Under the pieces are notes generated by a model. That model did not search any database and was not told the DNA's origin. It worked only from the letters and a program-made list of their open reading frames with translations. Shown here piece after piece: positions 61,863-64,000 of a stretch of DNA of 64,000 nt. Source of the stretch: Sympetrum striolatum (taxonomy: Eukaryota; Arthropoda; Insecta; Odonata; Libellulidae); NCBI GenBank assembly GCA_947579665.1, contig CANPUZ010000035.1:248001-312000 (forward strand). Direction: 5' to 3'. How positions within the stretch are numbered: position 1 is the stretch's first letter; each line of letters starts with the position of its first letter. Made by a program: the position numbers and the translations under genes.

Positions 61863-62966
61863 GGATACAAATTCACAGGCTAAACTACAAGGGTCATTGC
61901 CTTGAAATTTTTATGACGTATTGGCCATAAGGTGAAACCCCCAGGAAAAAAGCGACTTTGATCCTCAGTGTCATAGGTTCGATTCCAGAGGGCCCCAAAG
62001 TCCCGATTTTTCCCGATTAAATGCATTGCCGTGATTTTCGGGAATTTTTAAAAAATACTTTCCGGATAGGTAGAGAAATAAAACACAAGGAGCCTATATT
62101 TATGGTCTTGGCCTTTTGAAAACATCAATGACTTTCACAAAAAATATCCTGGGTTCGATGCTAGGACGATGCAAAGATCTGCCCTTTAAAATACATAGGA
62201 GCTGTTTTTCATTATTTTTTTTGATGCATTTCTCGAAATAAAAGGAAGTTCGTGCTTAGTCGGAAAGTGTAAGGTAACAATTGGTTTAAGAAAAAAATTT
62301 TCATAAGCCCGTACTATTCCTGGGTTCGATGCCAGAGCACATTAACATTTCTCTCATAAGGAATATAAGGGAAAAGTAAGACTTCGATTGAGGCAGTTGC
62401 AGCCAATATTTCTGCTTGAATTTTCGCACATAGTTAAAGAATAATATCTTCTATTATGTTGCATAGGAAGTTTCACCAGAAAGACCCGAGTTCGATGCCG
62501 GGCGGTAAATATGTCTCCCGTTTAAATACATAGGGTTAGTATTTCATTATTTTTTTGATGCACTTATCGAAATGATATGAAGTTCGTGCTTGGCTGGAAG
62601 ATGTATGGTTAAAACTGGTTTAAGAAAACAGTTTTCAGAAGACCGTAATATTCCTGGGTTCGATGCCAGAGCACATTAACATTTCTCTCATAAGAAATAT
62701 AAGGGAAAAGTAGGACGTCGTTTAATGCAGTTGCAGATAATCTTTCTGCTTGAATTTTCACAGATAGTTAGAGATGGTGATTTTGTATTGTGCTGCATAG
62801 TAAGTATCACCTGGAAGACCCGGGTTCGATGCCAGGCGAATAAATTGCAGCGAATAATCAGAATATTTGCAATCCATTTTTTTTCTTTTGACGGCATTCC
62901 CGATATGATGCCGACATGAAATTAGTGTTGTCGATCTGCTTACAGTATGCAAGCTACATTTTACTC

Positions 62967-62969
<3 letters not shown>
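61863..62969 (+). repeat. BBR copy 45, type III
   Basis: Alternating a/b monomers with boxes GGTTCGATGCC, AGTTCGATGCC, GGTTCGATGCC and GGTTCGATGCC. The hairpin has one mismatch (GCTTACAGTATGCAAGC). Confidence 0.9.

Positions 62970-63015
<46 letters not shown>
62966..63015. repeat. (TA)n microsatellite
   Basis: About 50 bp of uninterrupted TA between the tail of copy 45 and a spacer module. Confidence 0.92.
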
Positions 63016-63018
<3 letters not shown>

Positions 63019-63088
63019 ATACATGAATGAATCCGCAGTAGCATCTATATATAATAGATAGCCATATAGCTGTATAGCTATATAGATA

Positions 63089-64000
63089 GGATACTAATTC
63101 ACAGGCTAAACTACAAGCGTCATTGCCTAGAAATTTTTATGTCGTATTGGCCATAACGTGAAACCCCCAGGAAAAAAGCGACTTTGATCCTCAGTGTCAT
63201 AGGTTCGATTCCAGAGGGCCCCAAAGTCCCTATTTTTCCCGTTTAAATGCATTGCCGTTATTTTCGGGAATTTTTAAAAAATACTTCCCGGATAGGTAGA
63301 GAAATAAAACTCAAGGAGGCTATATTTATGGTCTTGGTCTTTCGTAAGTATGAATGACTTTCACAAAAAATATCCTGGGTTCGATGCTAGGACGATGCAA
63401 AGATCTGCCCTTTAAAATACATGGGAGCAGTTTTTCATTATTTTTTTTGATGCATTTCTCGAAATAAAAGGAAGTTCGTGCTTAGCTGGAATGTGTACGG
63501 TAAGAATTGGTTTAAGAAAAAAATTTTTATAAGACCGTACTATTCCTTGGTTCGATGCCAGAGCACGTTTACATTTCTCTCATAAGGAATATAAGGGAAT
63601 AGTAAGACTTCGTTTGAGGCAGTTGCAGCCAATATTTCTGCTTGAATTTGCATACATAGTTAGAAATGGTGATTTTCTGTTGTGCTGCATAGAAAGTAAT
63701 GCCAGAAAGGCCCGGGTTCGATGCCGGGCGGTAAATATGTATCCCGTTTAAAATACATTGTATTAGTATTTCAATATTTTTTTGATGCACTTTTCGAAAT
63801 GATAAGAAGTTCGTGCTTCCCTGGAAGATTTATGGTAAGACTCGGTTTGAGAAAAAAATTTTTATAAGACCGTACTATTCCTGGGTATGATGCCAGAGCA
63901 CATTAATATTTCTCTAAAAAGGAATTTAAGGGAAAACTAGGACGTCGTTTGAGGCAGTTGCAGATAATATTTCTGCTTGAATTTTCACAGATAGTTAGAG
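63089..64000 (+). repeat. BBR copy 46, type III, cut by the window edge
   Basis: Head I, monomers 1-2 and the a-b-a series are present. The fifth box is mutated (GGGTATGATGCC). The array evidently continues to the right. Confidence 0.9.

Noticed and set aside
1..64000. Genuine tRNA genes at the GGTTCGANNCC sites
   Set aside because: No acceptor stem, anticodon arm or consistent D-arm could be paired around any box I examined; only T-arm-like hairpins exist.
1..64000. CRISPR array (regularly spaced repeats)
   Set aside because: Period is about 150-176 bp with diverged, related 'spacers', and the DNA is eukaryotic in character.

Overview
The window is a repeat-dominated piece of an A+T-rich animal nuclear genome. 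I can support no intact protein-coding gene, rRNA or true tRNA. The short open frames are mostly translations of repeats. An insect, possibly hymenopteran, is my best guess. It rests only on the CpG-rich non-repeat DNA (for example around 46.5-47.4 kb) and a retroposon-like 3' end closing in TAAC repeats; it is not proven.

The dominant content is one repeat family, called BBR here (B-box repeat; my label). I delimit 45 full-length or truncated copies, one terminal fragment at the left edge and one old interrupted copy. A full copy is 1.05-1.10 kb. Read in its sense direction it starts with GGATAC..TTCACAG (head I) or GGGGATCAAAA (head II) and ends with the hairpin GCTTGCAGTATGCAAGC followed by about 15 nt ending ACTCGTA. 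Between these lie six diverged monomers of about 150-176 bp. Each carries one copy of the RNA polymerase III internal-promoter B box (GGTTCGANNCC): usually GGTTCGATTCC, GGTTCGATGCT, GGTTCGATCCC, GGTTCGACACC, GGTTCGAATCC (or GAGTCC) and GGTTCGATGCC, in that order. By multiplication, not by a count, the window holds roughly 250 B-box-like sites.

Layout: 1-36.5 kb is an almost continuous array in both orientations, interrupted once by a 1.05 kb insertion (12.46-13.51 kb). 36.5-42.46 kb is mostly non-array DNA with a tandem duplication (37.5 and 38.5 kb) and an old BBR copy that was itself hit by a retroposon-like insertion. 42.46-44.78 kb holds two more BBR copies, one chimeric. 44.85-50.24 kb is a second island with a pair of about 480 bp direct repeats containing TATA-like motifs, a second copy of the 12.46 kb insertion family, and several unclassified repeats. 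50.3-64 kb is array again.

Spacers between copies are (TA)n and (GATA)n tracts plus a short module, ATGAATGAATCCGGAGAAGC, followed by ATCTATATATAATAGAT. This module occurs in both orientations and often forms perfect inverted repeats. The fixed phasing of B boxes on a near-nucleosomal period, kept in both orientations, is the most unusual thing in the window. Possible readings are TFIIIC-binding (extra-TFIIIC or insulator-like) chromatin, a tRNA- or SINE-derived satellite, or a non-autonomous rolling-circle (Helitron-like) transposon whose body is such a satellite. The sequence alone cannot choose among them.
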